Part shown: positions 43,652 through 43,980 of the stretch, in pieces
Position numbering within the stretch: the stretch's first letter is position 1
Layout: every line of letters begins with the position of its first letter
The notes under the pieces: model-generated
Told to the model about the DNA's origin: nothing
What the model saw: only the letters and a program-made list of their open reading frames with translations
Database searches by the model: none
NCBI GenBank assembly: GCA_013153865.1
Contig: JAADDR010000054.1
Location: 1 to 43,980, forward strand
Origin: Chlorobiota bacterium
Lineage (GTDB): Bacteria > Bacteroidota > Bacteroidia > Bacteroidales > JAADGE01
Direction: 5' to 3'
DNA: 43,980 bases
Made by a program: the position numbers and the translations under genes

Positions 43652-43663
43652 GGTATTTCCGGC

Positions 43664-43980
43664 TTAGTCGTTTAGTAATAATACTTCGGCGTTTTCTTGA
43701 GCCAAATCGTTAAAATAATATTCGGTTGTATGCGATACGTAAAGAGATTTGTCGGAATTTATTTTATCCAGACTTCCGAGTTTTATTCCGGATAATACTG
43801 CAATAATAAGCATTAACGAAATAAATACCGGTTGTAATATTCCGGGATAAGTGCGGTATTTGTTTTTTTGTTTTTCGTATTCTTCCAGTTTGCTTTTAAT
43901 GCGCGTATATAAAAACGGATTGGGTTCTAAACGAGGAATTTTATCCGAGAGTTCGTAAGTATTTTTAAGATTTTCGTATA
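43664..43980 (-). CDS. Anti-sigma-factor-like membrane protein (5' truncated; not in ORF track)
   Basis: The minus strand is open from the window's right edge to TAA at 43664-43666, giving 104 residues. The order is a cytoplasmic part (LEPNPFLYTRIKSKLEEYEKQKNKY), one membrane helix (ILQPVFISLMLIIAVLSGIKL) and a short outer tail ending AEVLLLND. That pattern, and its place directly before a CpxP-like gene, is common for small anti-sigma-type proteins downstream of an ECF sigma factor in Bacteroidota. The sigma gene would be outside the window. The function is inferred from context. Confidence 0.7.
   Translation of the reverse strand, partial: YENLKNTYELSDKIPRLEPNPFLYTRIKSKLEEYEKQKNKYRTYPGILQPVFISLMLIIAVLSGIKLGSLDKINSDKSLYVSHTTEYYFNDLAQENAEVLLLND

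Overview
The window looks like a chromosomal segment of an AT-rich member of the Bacteroidota, probably class Bacteroidia. The evidence is a giant secreted protein ending in a type IX secretion (gliding-type) C-terminal domain, Bacteroidota-type families (DUF4301, DUF2202, DUF4405, DUF2007-like), an MqnA enzyme of the futalosine menaquinone route, a surface-type lipoprotein signal (C-DKDD), and almost no Shine-Dalgarno sequences. No rRNA, tRNA, CRISPR array, insertion sequence or prophage was recognised.

Layout. (1) 1-4521 (+): the 3' part of a very large AMP-forming acyl-CoA synthetase-like protein with an unrecognised middle region and a C-terminal GNAT domain. (2) 4567-4601: a perfect palindromic bidirectional terminator. 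(3) 4623-21911 (-): one continuous frame of 5763 codons for a giant adhesin-like protein, broken only by an in-frame TGA at 7719-7721. In order it holds a signal peptide, three copies of a ~233-aa cadherin-like pair, one more cadherin-like domain, a He_PIG-like domain, about 51 two-cysteine PKD/Ig-like repeats of ~85 aa, four PKD domains and a T9SS sorting domain. (4) 22223-24154: a GNAT acetyltransferase and, convergent to it, a membrane protein and a surface lipoprotein. (5) 24309-26767 (+): sucD and fumC of the TCA cycle, each with its own terminator. (6) 26947-33991 (-): nhaA, then a tight lon-EI24-mqnA-NifX-like-acyltransferase series (transcribed from high to low coordinates). (7) 34085-39108 (-): rsfS-ftsH-(five-fold DUF2007-like protein)-cdsA-psd, a protein quality control and phospholipid synthesis cluster. 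(8) 39502-40998 (+): a DUF4301 protein. (9) 41061-43980 (-): a probable envelope/metal-stress operon: partial anti-sigma-like membrane protein, CpxP-like sensor, DUF2202 ferritin-like lipoprotein, DUF4405 haem-type membrane protein and a Spy-like protein, ending in a terminator.

The most remarkable object is the giant repeat protein. Its middle shows a higher-order period of four repeats (~335-356 aa), as in segmental amplification. The premature TGA would separate the secretion signal from the T9SS sorting domain. TGA ends several other genes here, so it is not a reassigned sense codon; it is a real nonsense mutation, a sequence error, or a readthrough site. Second in interest are the pentameric DUF2007-like protein between ftsH and cdsA, and the stress operon at the right edge.
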